33,968 nt of DNA, taken from positions 1 through 33,968 of the forward strand of contig CALVWO010000014.1 in NCBI GenBank assembly GCA_944367465.1. Reading direction: 5' to 3'. Shown here piece after piece: positions 7,063 to 15,430 of the stretch (positions are counted from its first letter, which is position 1; each line of letters opens with the position of its first letter). The notes beneath the pieces were generated by a model. That model made no database searches. It worked only from the letters and a program-made list of their open reading frames with translations, and was not told the origin of the DNA. This DNA is from an uncultured Clostridia bacterium (GTDB lineage Bacteria; Bacillota; Clostridia; Christensenellales; Borkfalkiaceae). Made by a program: the position numbers and the translations under genes.

Positions 7063-7520
7063 TGGAACAGGAGATCATCGCAAAACGCGCCGCGGGCGTC
7101 GTTTCGCTGTACGTCGTCTCGCTCGTCGTCGGGCTGATCCTGGCGGCGGTGGGCGTCGGATTCATGGTTTCGGAGGGAGAGAGCGGCATCATGTGGTGGA
7201 TCGCCGTCGCCATCGGCGGGGCGTTCGCGCTGTGGTCGGTGTTCGTCATCGTGCGATATCTCTGCGTGCCCGAAACCGTGCTCACGCTGGAGGGGGAGAC
7301 CTTTCTCTTCCGCGGTAGGCGCATCCCGATCGCCGATATCGCGCGCATCGATTACCGCCGCGCCCGCGTGCGGCATACCGTCTATCCGTGGGGCAGGTTT
7401 TTCTTTTACCTCAAGGACGGAACGGTGCTCTCCTGCAACTATGTCGAAGACGTCAGGGAGCTGTTTGCGCGCCTCAACGATATCATCGAATCCCACGGCG
7501 GTCCGCGCTCTGCGGAATGA
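7062..7520 (+). CDS. Small membrane protein with PH-like tail, paralogue 2
   Basis: The product is 152 aa. It begins MEQEIIAKR, close to its neighbour's MEEEIIARR, and has the same layout of two membrane segments (about 12-33 and 42-63) and a PH-like tail ending 'GTVLSCNYVEDV'. Both tails keep the order 'FRGRRIPIADI..IDYRRAR' then 'WGRFFFYLKDG'. Start ATG 7062 overlaps the previous stop codon as TAATG, with AAGGAGG at 7051-7057. pyrD follows 30 nt later. A tandem duplication is the simplest origin; the function is unknown. Confidence 0.8.
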   Translation: MEQEIIAKRAAGVVSLYVVSLVVGLILAAVGVGFMVSEGESGIMWWIAVAIGGAFALWSVFVIVRYLCVPETVLTLEGETFLFRGRRIPIADIARIDYRRARVRHTVYPWGRFFFYLKDGTVLSCNYVEDVRELFARLNDIIESHGGPRSAE

Positions 7521-7550
7521 CGCGGGAAGTAAAAATTCAAGGAGAAAACA

Positions 7551-8459
7551 ATGGCTGATCTTTCGGTAACGCTGTGCGGGAAAACGCTGAAAAATCCCGT
7601 CATCACTGCATCCGGCACGTTCGGGTTCGGGCGTGAATTCGACGAAATATACGATATTTCCTGCCTCGGCGGGGTGGCGACGAAGGGCATCGCGCTCGTG
7701 CCGTGGGCGGGCAATCCCGTGCCGCGCATCGCCGAGAGCCGCGGCGTCATCCTCAACGCGGTGGGACTGCAGAACCCCGGCGTGGAAAAGTTCATCGCGG
7801 AGGATCTCGCGTGGCTCAAAGAAAAGACGTGCGTCATCGCCAACGTGGTGGGGCGCACCCCGGAGGATTACGAGGGCGTGTGCGCGCGCCTCAACGGGCT
7901 CGTGGATTTTCTGGAACTCAACATCTCCTGCCCCAACGTCAAGTGCGGCGGCATGGCGTTCGGCATCCGTCCCGAGGCGATCGAGGAGATCACGGCGCGC
8001 GCCAAGGCGAAGTGTCCCGATACGCCCCTCATCGTCAAACTCTCGCCCAATGTGGAGAGCATCGCGGCGAACGCGCAGGCGGCGGCAAGGGGCGGCGCGG
8101 ACTGTCTCTCGCTCGTCAACACCTTCACGGGCATGGCGATCGATATCGAACGCCGCCGTCCCATTCTCGCCAACAACACGGGCGGCGTCTCGGGCGCGGG
8201 CATCAAGCCCATTGCCGTGCGCATGGTCTACGAGGCGGCGCATGCCGTCTCCATCCCCGTCATCGGCATGGGCGGCATCGCCTGCGCGGAGGACGCCGTC
8301 GAGTTCATGATGGCGGGCGCCGTCGCCGTGCAGGTCGGCACGCAGAACTTTACCGATACGCGCGCCTGCCCCAAGATCATCGCGGGGCTCAACGCCTGGT
8401 GCGATAAGCACGGGGTGGAAAAGGTATCCTCTCTCACGGATACGCTGCAATTAAACTGA
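7551..8459 (+). CDS. pyrD: Dihydroorotate dehydrogenase, class 1B catalytic subunit
   Basis: The product is 302 aa. It oxidises dihydroorotate to orotate with FMN and hands electrons to PyrK. The class 1 active-site Cys is C127 in 'LELNISCPNVK', and the FMN-binding 'GMGGI' and 'GAVAVQVGT' segments are near the C terminus. Cys rather than Ser at the base position and the nearby pyrK both indicate class 1B (NAD-dependent). The ATG at 7551 has AAGGAGAAAACA upstream. pyrE follows 14 nt after the stop codon. Confidence 0.95.
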   Translation: MADLSVTLCGKTLKNPVITASGTFGFGREFDEIYDISCLGGVATKGIALVPWAGNPVPRIAESRGVILNAVGLQNPGVEKFIAEDLAWLKEKTCVIANVVGRTPEDYEGVCARLNGLVDFLELNISCPNVKCGGMAFGIRPEAIEEITARAKAKCPDTPLIVKLSPNVESIAANAQAAARGGADCLSLVNTFTGMAIDIERRRPILANNTGGVSGAGIKPIAVRMVYEAAHAVSIPVIGMGGIACAEDAVEFMMAGAVAVQVGTQNFTDTRACPKIIAGLNAWCDKHGVEKVSSLTDTLQLN

Positions 8460-8473
8460 AAGGAGGAACTATC

Positions 8474-9127
8474 ATGTTATCGTACAAACAGCGCTTTATT
8501 CAGTTCATGGTGGAAAACGAGGTGCTCCTCTTCGGCGATTTCACGCTCAAGAGCGGCCGGAAGGCGCCCTACTTCATCAACGCGGGCAAGTACCGCACGG
8601 GCACGCAGATCGCCGCGCTCGGCGAGTACTACGCGGAGTGCTTCCTCGAACACAAGGTGGACGCAAAAACGCTCATCGGCCCCGCCTACAAGGGCATCCC
8701 GCTCGCCGTCGCAACCGCCATCGCGCTCGCTAAGAATCACGGCGTAGACGTCGGGTTTTGTTTCGACAGAAAGGAGGTCAAAGATCACGGCGAGGGCGGC
8801 ATGTTCGTCGGGCAGTCGCTCGCGGCGGGGGATAAAGTTGCCATCATCGAGGACGTCATGACGTCGGGCAAGGCGCTCAGGGAGGTGCTCCCCAAGATCA
8901 AGGCGGAGGCGGATGTGGATATCACCGCCATGATCATCTCCGTCGACCGTCAGGAGAAGGGCACGGGCGAAAAGTCCGCCGTGCAGGAGGCGTTCGACGA
9001 GTTTGGCGTGAAGGTGTACTCCATCGTCACGGTAGAGGACATCATCGAGGCGATCGAGGCGGGCGTCATCGCAGGCAGGGAACATCTCGCCGCAATGCGG
9101 GCTTACCGCGCGCAGTACGGCGTATAA
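8474..9127 (+). CDS. pyrE: Orotate phosphoribosyltransferase
   Basis: The product is 217 aa. It makes OMP from orotate and PRPP. The PRPP loop VAIIEDVMTSGK spans about 122-133, and the flexible catalytic loop 'RKEVKDHGEGG' is at 99-109. The ATG has AAAGGAGGA upstream with good spacing. It is the last gene of the pyr cluster, followed by a strong hairpin at 9143-9176. carA and carB are not in this cluster, so carbamoyl phosphate must come from a gene elsewhere. Confidence 0.95.
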   Translation: MLSYKQRFIQFMVENEVLLFGDFTLKSGRKAPYFINAGKYRTGTQIAALGEYYAECFLEHKVDAKTLIGPAYKGIPLAVATAIALAKNHGVDVGFCFDRKEVKDHGEGGMFVGQSLAAGDKVAIIEDVMTSGKALREVLPKIKAEADVDITAMIISVDRQEKGTGEKSAVQEAFDEFGVKVYSIVTVEDIIEAIEAGVIAGREHLAAMRAYRAQYGV

Positions 9128-9142
9128 CTGAAATTATCTGCA

Positions 9143-9176
9143 AACGCCCCCGCGGAAGTTCTTCCGCGGGGGCGTT
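9143..9176 (+). terminator. Hairpin ending the pyr operon
   Basis: A perfect 15-bp stem, 9143-9157 with 9162-9176, and a GTTC loop. No T-run follows, so termination efficiency is uncertain, but it is the only strong structure after pyrE. Confidence 0.6.
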
Positions 9177-9191
9177 CGTCTGAGCAAAAAA

Positions 9192-9224
9192 GGCGCCGTG
9201 CAGAATTCCGCACGGCGCCCTGTC
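9192..9224 (-). terminator. Terminator of the zinc-ribbon membrane protein gene
   Basis: A 10-bp stem GGCGCCGTGC/GCACGGCGCC (9192-9201/9210-9219) with an AT-rich loop. On the minus strand it is followed by six T residues (9191-9186), a standard Rho-independent terminator just past the stop codon at 9235. Confidence 0.8.
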
Positions 9225-9234
9225 TGTTACGGGA

Positions 9235-10704
9235 TCATGCCTCTTTCTTTTCTTTGGCGGCGGGGAGCACTGCATACACGATGAGCGCGATGAGGGCGAC
9301 CGCACTGAGCACCGTGAGCGCGATCGCATTGGCAGCTCCCGCCGTGACGGATTGCCCGGAGACCGAAGACGACGAGCCGCCGAGGATCGTCAGAAGCTGC
9401 TGACCGAGGAGGAATGCGAACACGGTCACCAGCACGGCACATACAAGGGAGAGCGCGGCAAACGTAATGATGCGTCCGCGCCGCATCGTCCCCTCGTGCA
9501 CGCCTCCGATCATTTCGGCAAACGCGATCGCGGCAAACACGGCAAGGGCGATGAGCACGATATATCCGACGACGGAGTACGTCAGGATCTGCCAGCACTC
9601 ATCGGAATATTGGTCTGCAAGACCGCCCTCCGCGCTGAGGTCGATCCCGCCCGCCATGCCGAGCGCCTGCAAAAATCCCGAAGATACGGTCATATCCTGC
9701 CCCGAACTTTTAACGTTGATCTGTGCGATCCCGCCCGCCATGAGCGAGAACATCACGGAAAACAGCACAACGCCGACTGCGGCAAACGCATATCTGAGGA
9801 TGGCGGAAACGCACGCGTTCTGTTTCCCGCGGCATACTGCGTTGCAGATCACGGCGATCGCAATGCCGACCGCGCCGACTGCGATGCCCGCCGTCGTCGC
9901 GCCGTTGAGCGCCGTCCCTGCGGATATGCGCATGGAGGTGCCCGAAGTGATCGAACTTAACGAGTCGAAACGGATGGCGTTCACCGCCTGAAAGAGCACC
10001 GCGCAGATCACGAACACCGCAAACGTCCAAACCGCGGGGCGCACGGCAGTCTTTTCCGTCGCGCCCGAGATGTTCCTCAGGTAGCGCACGAGCGTGACGA
10101 TGAAGAGGACGGGCACGGCGACGATCGAGCAAGCCGCGATCACGGTGCCGAAGATGACGGGCAGATACAGCGAGGTTTCGGCAAAGCCGGAGTAGCTCTG
10201 CAGTGCGGTGAGCGTCGTCTCGATGTCTTTATAGGCGTCGCCGAAGTAATAGTAGATATCGGATTCCGGAATGGAGAGTCCCATGGCGCCGATGGCGTCG
10301 CCCAGATTTCCGTTCACGGTTACCCCCATGCAGAACACGAAGATCACCGCCGCGAGCGCGGAGATGAGCGCCGCCGCGCCGCTCAAATATGTAAGCGCCC
10401 TTTTCCAGAGCCCTTCGGGCTGCGCCGCAGGTGCTGACGCAGACGCTGCCGCAGGCTGCGTTGCCACGGGCTCGGGCTGCTGCGCGGGGACTTCCTGTAA
10501 GCACTGTTGCGCGGGGACTTCCTGTTCGGGCTGTGCCGCGGGCGCGGCATGCAGGCGCGCGCCGCAGTGGATGCAGAATGCGCCGTCGGCAGGGGACTGC
10601 TGCCCGCATGAGGGGCACACGTACATGCCGTTCAGGGGTTTTCCGCAGTTTTTGCAGAATGCGGCGTCTTCCGGGTTCTCCGTGCCGCAAAATACACAAT
10701 TCAT
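9235..10704 (-). CDS. Double zinc-ribbon multi-pass membrane protein
   Basis: The product is 489 aa. Two N-terminal zinc ribbons are clear: C3-x2-C6...C17-x2-C20 and C30-x2-C33...C44-x2-C47. An Ala/Pro/Gln-rich linker follows (about 52-95, with a repeated 'EVPAQQ'), then six or so hydrophobic segments. The ATG has AAGGAGGTATGAA upstream on the minus strand. Proteins with zinc-ribbon heads on membrane domains are common in Firmicutes and mostly uncharacterised; the ribbons probably serve protein contacts in the cytoplasm. It is monocistronic, with its own promoter and terminator, and runs opposite to its neighbours. Confidence 0.85.
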   Translation of the reverse strand: MNCVFCGTENPEDAAFCKNCGKPLNGMYVCPSCGQQSPADGAFCIHCGARLHAAPAAQPEQEVPAQQCLQEVPAQQPEPVATQPAAASASAPAAQPEGLWKRALTYLSGAAALISALAAVIFVFCMGVTVNGNLGDAIGAMGLSIPESDIYYYFGDAYKDIETTLTALQSYSGFAETSLYLPVIFGTVIAACSIVAVPVLFIVTLVRYLRNISGATEKTAVRPAVWTFAVFVICAVLFQAVNAIRFDSLSSITSGTSMRISAGTALNGATTAGIAVGAVGIAIAVICNAVCRGKQNACVSAILRYAFAAVGVVLFSVMFSLMAGGIAQINVKSSGQDMTVSSGFLQALGMAGGIDLSAEGGLADQYSDECWQILTYSVVGYIVLIALAVFAAIAFAEMIGGVHEGTMRRGRIITFAALSLVCAVLVTVFAFLLGQQLLTILGGSSSSVSGQSVTAGAANAIALTVLSAVALIALIVYAVLPAAKEKKEA

Positions 10705-10730
10705 TTCATACCTCCTTCACTTGCTCTTCT

Positions 10731-10759
10731 ATTCTATCACGGCAGCAGAGGTTCGTCAA
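10731..10759 (-). promoter_or_regulatory. Promoter of the zinc-ribbon gene
   Basis: On the minus strand, TTGACG (10759-10754), a 17-nt spacer and TAGAAT (10736-10731), 27 nt before the start codon. Confidence 0.65.
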
Positions 10760-10847
10760 GCAATTGATTGATAAAAGAATGTTTTCATCGGCGCACGGCG
10801 CGGCAAAAAAATGTCCGCGCGGCGCCGGCGTGGCATAATTGCGGGCG

Positions 10848-13499
10848 ATGCGTTCATACCATAGCGGTATGGAACAATATGCTTTGTCCAAGGAAGAAGT
10901 GATGCGGGCGCTCGCGGCGGACGAGGGCGGGCTCTCGCAGGCGGAGGCGGAGCGCAGGCTCGCCGAACACGGGCGGAACGCGCTCAAAGAGGGGAAAAAG
11001 CGGAGCGCGCTCGGGCTGTTCTTCGCGCAGTTTGCCGATCTCATGACCGTCATCCTCATCTGCGCCGCCGTGCTCTCCGCGGTGCTCGCCTTCATCACGA
11101 AGGATACGGCGGAACTTGCCGATACCGGCATCCTGCTCTTTGTCATCCTGCTCAATGCCGTCGTCGGTTTCCTGCAGCAGTACAAGGCGGACGCCGCCAT
11201 CGAAAAGCTGAAAAAACTCTCCGCCTGCGAGGCGAAGGCGGTGCGCGACGGCAAGCTCGTGCGGCTGGACGCCGAGGAGCTCGTGGAGGGGGATATCGTC
11301 GAACTTGAGGAGGGCGACCGCGTCCCCGCCGACTGTCGCGTGCTCATGGCGGAGGATTTCCGCTGCGACGAATCGGCGCTCACGGGGGAGAGCAGACCCG
11401 TCAGAAAAACGGACTGCATCGTAAAAAAACGCGCGCTCTCGGCGCGCGTCAACACGGCGCATTACGGCACGTTCTGCGTGCGCGGACGGGCGCGGTGCCT
11501 CGTTACGGCATGCGGCATGGATACGGAGACGGGCAAGATCGCCGCGCTCCTGCATGCGGAAAAACAGGCGCCTTCGCCGCTCGATAAAACGGTCGCCAAA
11601 CTCGGCAAGGTCGTCACCGTCACGGTGCTCGCCGTGGCGGCGCTCCTGTTTGCGGGGAATCTGCTCGCGGGGCGCGTGAGTTTCCTCGAAAACGTCATGA
11701 ACGCCGTCGCCGTCGCGGTCGCCGCCATTCCCGAGGGCATGGGCGCAGTTGTCACGGTCATCCTCGCGCTGGGCGTTCAGCGTATGGCGCGCTCGCGCGC
11801 CGTCATGCGCAAGCTTTCGGCGGTGGAGAGCCTGGGCGGGTGCAGCGTCATCTGTTCCGACAAAACGGGAACGCTCACCGAAAACAGGATGTCCGTCGAG
11901 GCGTTCCGCACCGATTTTGCCGCGCCCATGTCTGAGGAGGAGCGTTTTTCGGGTACCATGCCGCAGGCGGAGCTCATGCGCTGCGTGCGGGCATGTCACA
12001 CGGTAAAGGGGCGCGCGGGGGCGTATGTGGGCGATCCCACGGAGGTCGCGCTCGTCGAATTTGCCGACCGTCTCGGTTTCTTTGCCGACTTCGAGCCGCG
12101 CGGCGGCACACCCTTCTCCTCCGAGCGGAAAATGATGAGCGTATACGCGGCGGACGGCAGGGGGGTGCGGCTGTATGTAAAGGGCGGGGCGGACGTCGTG
12201 CTCAGAAAATGCACGCGCATCCTCACGCGCGAAGGGGTGCGCCCGCTCACTTCTGCCGATCTTCTCGCGGTGCAAAATTGCGCGGCGGGATTTTCCTCCC
12301 GCGCCATGCGCGTTCTCGGGTTCGCGTGCGGCGATACGGAGCGGGAGAGCTCGCTCGGCTTTCTCGGGCTGTGCGCCATGCTCGATCCCCCCAAGGAGGG
12401 CGCGAAGGAGGCGGTCGCCGCCTGCCGCCGCGCGGGCATCAAGACGGTCATGATCACGGGCGACAGTCCCGAAACGGCGTATGCCATCGCCTCCCGTCTC
12501 GGGATCGCATCCTCCCGGCGCGAGGTCGTCACGGGCGATGAACTCGACGAGATGGGCGAGGAGCAGTTCAGAAGGCGCGTCAGGGGGTATTCGGTATACG
12601 CGCGCGTCTCGCCCGGGCACAAACAGCAGATCGTCAGGGCGTGGCAGGCGGCGGGGGAGGTCGTCGCCATGACGGGCGACGGCGTGAACGACGCGCCCGC
12701 CCTCAAGAGCGCCGACGTAGGCGTGGCGATGGGTTCGGGGACGGACGTGACCAAAAACGCCGCCGACGTCGTCATCGCCGACGACGATTTTTCCACGATG
12801 GTGCGCGCGGTGGAGGAGGGGCGCAACGTCTTTTTCAACGTGCGCAAAACGGTCTCCTTCTTTCTCTCCACCAACCTTGCCGAGGTGCTGTGCGTGTTCA
12901 TCGCCACCCTCTTTTTGTGGAAGTACGATTTTCTCACGTCCACCCAGCTCCTGTGGCTCAACCTCATCACCGATTCCCTTCCCGTGCTGGCGCTCGGCGT
13001 GGAACGCGCGGAGGGCGCGCTCGATCGTCCGCCCGTCTCCGACAGGGAGATCTTCTCCCGCCGTTCGGTGTTCACGATGCTCTTTTTCGGCTGCGCGATG
13101 GCTGCGGTCGTCGTCGCCATGTACGTCTTTTTCCTGCACCGCTGGGGGAATGGCGCCGCAACGACGGCGGCGTTCGTCACGATGTCCTTCTCCGAACTCC
13201 TGCACGCCTTCAACGTGCGCGGCGAGGGGTTCGATCTCAGGTTCAGAGATTTCTTCTCCAACCGCATCCTGCTTCTCACGGTGCTCTTCGGCGTGCTCGT
13301 CAACCTGCTCCTCGTCGTTTCGCCGCCGCTGAGAACGGTGTTCCGCCTCACGGCGCTCACGGGGGCGCAGTGGCTCGTCGTGGCGCTGTGCTCGGCCGCC
13401 GTGCTCCCGCTGGGCGCGCTCTACCGCGCCGCCGCAAAGCGCGGGCTGAAGTTCAGTACGCGCAGAAGGCGTATCCCTGCCCGCGGAAATATTCGATGA
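10848..13499 (+). CDS. Cation-transporting P-type ATPase, calcium type (SERCA/PMR1-like)
   Basis: The product is 883 aa, an inner-membrane ion pump. In order: an N-terminal cation-ATPase domain, T179-GES, membrane helix 4 with P295-EGMG, the phosphorylated D338-KTGT, the hinge T609-GDGVND, and C-terminal membrane helices. The calcium-site residues of SERCA-type pumps are kept: Glu in PEG, N..E in 'STNLAEVL' and N..TD in 'NLITDSLPVLALG'. The usual PEGLP reads PEGMG here, a change next to the ion site. The start is 10848 or 10869; neither has a Shine-Dalgarno. 10848 lies 8 nt after a CATAAT box (10834-10839). The 3' end overlaps the convergent deacetylase by 47 nt. Confidence 0.9.
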   Translation: MRSYHSGMEQYALSKEEVMRALAADEGGLSQAEAERRLAEHGRNALKEGKKRSALGLFFAQFADLMTVILICAAVLSAVLAFITKDTAELADTGILLFVILLNAVVGFLQQYKADAAIEKLKKLSACEAKAVRDGKLVRLDAEELVEGDIVELEEGDRVPADCRVLMAEDFRCDESALTGESRPVRKTDCIVKKRALSARVNTAHYGTFCVRGRARCLVTACGMDTETGKIAALLHAEKQAPSPLDKTVAKLGKVVTVTVLAVAALLFAGNLLAGRVSFLENVMNAVAVAVAAIPEGMGAVVTVILALGVQRMARSRAVMRKLSAVESLGGCSVICSDKTGTLTENRMSVEAFRTDFAAPMSEEERFSGTMPQAELMRCVRACHTVKGRAGAYVGDPTEVALVEFADRLGFFADFEPRGGTPFSSERKMMSVYAADGRGVRLYVKGGADVVLRKCTRILTREGVRPLTSADLLAVQNCAAGFSSRAMRVLGFACGDTERESSLGFLGLCAMLDPPKEGAKEAVAACRRAGIKTVMITGDSPETAYAIASRLGIASSRREVVTGDELDEMGEEQFRRRVRGYSVYARVSPGHKQQIVRAWQAAGEVVAMTGDGVNDAPALKSADVGVAMGSGTDVTKNAADVVIADDDFSTMVRAVEEGRNVFFNVRKTVSFFLSTNLAEVLCVFIATLFLWKYDFLTSTQLLWLNLITDSLPVLALGVERAEGALDRPPVSDREIFSRRSVFTMLFFGCAMAAVVVAMYVFFLHRWGNGAATTAAFVTMSFSELLHAFNVRGEGFDLRFRDFFSNRILLLTVLFGVLVNLLLVVSPPLRTVFRLTALTGAQWLVVALCSAAVLPLGALYRAAAKRGLKFSTRRRRIPARGNIR

Positions 13500-14136
13500 T
13501 GCGCGGAAGCGCCTCTGCCGTCGTCTTCCGGTAGGCGCTGTCGTGCATCAGGAGCACAACGGTATTTTTGCCGCGGGAGGTCTCGATCGCCGTCTCCACG
13601 AGCTCGTCCGCCGTCGCACCCGCCGTCGCGTCTCCGCATTCGGCGTTCCACCGCACGACGCGGTATCCCTTTTTCTCGAGGAGCACGCTCCTGCGTGCGG
13701 CGTCCCATCCGCCGCCCGGAAAGCGGTACAGGTGCGGCGTCACGCCCGTTACCCGGCGGATAACGCCGGCGCAGGTTTCCGCGTCGGCAAGGAGCGCCTC
13801 GTCGGAGGCATAGATCTCCTCGTATCGGTGCGTTGCGGAATGCACGCCCAGCGTATGCCCTTCGCGCGCGATGCGCCCGAGCGTCTCTTCCCGCCCCGCC
13901 ACGCGATCGCTCACGATAAAGAAGGTCGCCCTGATCTGCTCCCGCCGCAGCGTATCGAGGATGCTGTTGGTCACGACAGTGCTCGGCCCGTCGTCGAAGG
14001 TGAGATACACGCGTTTTTCCTGTGCGCACGCGAGCGAGAAGGCGGGTTCGCTCAGCGCGAGCCGCGCGCCGAGGTGCGCCGCGAACACCAGAAGGAGGGC
14101 AAAGAAGAGGAGCAGGGGAACATACTTTTTCTGCAT
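13453..14136 (-). CDS. Polysaccharide deacetylase (NodB-type), membrane-anchored or secreted
   Basis: The product is 227 aa. An N-terminal hydrophobic segment at about 6-28 is a signal peptide or anchor, so the enzyme acts outside the cell. NodB motifs follow: TFD48-D49-GP, H99-SATH103 and RFPGG at 138-142, then 'LLMHDS'. D48 is the expected base, and D49, H99 and H103 bind the metal. The likely substrate is peptidoglycan or another N-acetylated wall glycan. It is convergent with the calcium ATPase; the two coding ends overlap by 47 nt with no terminator between them. The start at 14136 has only a weak ribosome site (GATGGGA). Confidence 0.88.
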   Translation of the reverse strand: MQKKYVPLLLFFALLLVFAAHLGARLALSEPAFSLACAQEKRVYLTFDDGPSTVVTNSILDTLRREQIRATFFIVSDRVAGREETLGRIAREGHTLGVHSATHRYEEIYASDEALLADAETCAGVIRRVTGVTPHLYRFPGGGWDAARRSVLLEKKGYRVVRWNAECGDATAGATADELVETAIETSRGKNTVVLLMHDSAYRKTTAEALPRIIEYFRGQGYAFCAY

Positions 14137-14167
14137 ATTCCCATCTTGGGTAATTTTTACAAAAATA

Positions 14168-14196
14168 TTTACTTTTTCCGCCGGGCGTGCTATAAT
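14168..14196 (+). promoter_or_regulatory. galM promoter
   Basis: TTTACT (14168-14173), a 17-nt spacer and an exact TATAAT (14191-14196). The expected start is 14203-14204, exactly at the leader ORF's ATG. Confidence 0.7.
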
Positions 14197-14203
14197 AGAA
14201 TAT

Positions 14204-14242
14204 ATGAAGATCGCGCTCGCGCGTGAGGAGGAAGGTTTATGA
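14204..14242 (+). CDS. 12-codon leader ORF coupled to galM
   Basis: ATG 14204 opens a 12-residue frame (MKIALAREEEGL) whose TGA (14240-14242) overlaps the galM ATG (14239-14241) as ATGA. The frame begins 7 nt after the -10 box, so it would be read from a leaderless mRNA. Its GAGGAGGAAGG codons are also the galM Shine-Dalgarno. Ribosomes leaving this frame could couple to galM. It could be a chance frame, as there is no homology evidence. Confidence 0.45.
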   Translation: MKIALAREEEGL

Positions 14243-15270
14243 TCACAAAGAGGGTTTTCGGCAAGACGCAGGACGGCCGCGAGGTGCTTGCGTTCGATTT
14301 TATCGACGGCGAGAGAAGAGCGACCGTGCTCAATTTCGGCGGCATCATCCAGAGCATCGTCGTTCCCGCCAAAGACGGCACGCCGACGGACGTCATTCTC
14401 GGCTATAACGACGTCGCGGGCTACGAAAATAACGGCGGGTATCTGGGCGCGCTCATCGGGCGGTTCGGCAACCGCATCGGCAAGGGGCTGCTCACCATCG
14501 ACGGCAAGACGTACCAGCTCTACTGCAACGACCGCGGCAACCATCTGCACGGCGGCAAAGCGGGCTTCAACAAAAAGATCTGGGAGCACGAGATCGTGGG
14601 GGACGAGCTCCGTCTCTCCATCGTCTCGCCCGACGGAGAAGAGAACTACCCCGGCACGCTCAGCGTCCGCGTGACCTATATCTTCGAAAACGGCGAGATG
14701 CGTCTGTTCTACCACGCCGAATCGGATAAAAAGACGGCGGTCAACCTCACCAACCACGCCTATTTCAATCTCAACGGCGAGGGCGACGGCAGCATTCTCG
14801 ACAATATTTTGCAGATCGAGAGCGACGAGATCACGCCCACCGATCCCACGATGATCCCCGTCGGCGGATTTCGCCGCGTCGCGCACACGCCCTTCGATTT
14901 CCGCGCTCCCCGTCCCATCGGCGAGGCGATCGACGCCGACGATATCGATCTCAGGCAGGGGAACGGCTACGATCACTGCTACGTTCTGCGCAACAAGTGC
15001 GGCACCTATGTGAAGTATGCGACGGCGGAGAGCCCCAAAACGGGCATCCGCATGACGTGTTACACCGATATGCCCGCCGTACAGTTCTATGCGGGCAACG
15101 GGCTGCACCAGCAGGGCAAAACGGCGTACTACGGCAAGCGCGCGGGCTTCTGTCTGGAAACGCAGGCGATCCCCAACAACGTCAACGTGCCCGAATACGC
15201 CGAGAAGGGCAGTTCCATTCTCGATGCGGGCGCGGAATATTCCTTCCACGCGACGTATAAATTTGAATGA
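14239..15270 (+). CDS. galM: Aldose 1-epimerase
   Basis: The product is 343 aa. It interconverts alpha and beta anomers of aldoses such as galactose and glucose in the cytoplasm. The catalytic His is H173 in 'LTNHAYFNL' and the catalytic Glu is E307 in 'FCLETQAIPN'. 'RFGNRIGKG' and 'NHLHGG' are family motifs near the N terminus. ATG 14239 has GAGGAGGAAGG at about 14225-14235. No other sugar-pathway gene is next to it, so it is probably a stand-alone housekeeping gene. A composite repeat starts directly after its stop codon. Confidence 0.93.
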   Translation: MITKRVFGKTQDGREVLAFDFIDGERRATVLNFGGIIQSIVVPAKDGTPTDVILGYNDVAGYENNGGYLGALIGRFGNRIGKGLLTIDGKTYQLYCNDRGNHLHGGKAGFNKKIWEHEIVGDELRLSIVSPDGEENYPGTLSVRVTYIFENGEMRLFYHAESDKKTAVNLTNHAYFNLNGEGDGSILDNILQIESDEITPTDPTMIPVGGFRRVAHTPFDFRAPRPIGEAIDADDIDLRQGNGYDHCYVLRNKCGTYVKYATAESPKTGIRMTCYTDMPAVQFYAGNGLHQQGKTAYYGKRAGFCLETQAIPNNVNVPEYAEKGSSILDAGAEYSFHATYKFE

Positions 15271-15420
15271 GTTCACGAAATTCTTTTCGAACTGACGAAA
15301 AGAATTTCCGTGAGATGAAAAGACAACCCGCGGACACGCCTATGGCTAACCGCGGGTTTTCTCTCGCCGCCGCTGTTTTCGCAACAGTATAGCACGCGGC
15401 GGCTCACGTTTTCCCGTAAG
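15271..15420 (+). repeat. Composite intergenic element, copy B (covarying hairpins)
   Basis: It starts at the base after the galM stop. Hairpin 1 is TTCAC plus a 13-bp stem (15276-15288 region), loop AACTGA (15290-15295), the complementary arm, a bulged C and GTGA. 8 of the 13 stem pairs differ from copy A and all are compensated. Then 'GAAAAGACAACCC'. Hairpin 2 is CCCGCGG/CCGCGGG (15327-15333/15350-15356) with an inner GCC-TAT-GGC and TTTT after it, a fair terminator for galM. Hairpin 3 is GCCGCCGC/GCGGCGGC (15366-15373/15396-15403), the same as in copy A. Confidence 0.78.
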
Positions 15421-15430
15421 TCGCAAGCGA

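Noticed and set aside
10854..13205. Long minus-strand open frames opposite the P-type ATPase
   Set aside because: Low-complexity His/Arg/Asp-rich translations typical of GC-rich antisense; the plus frame has all P-type motifs.
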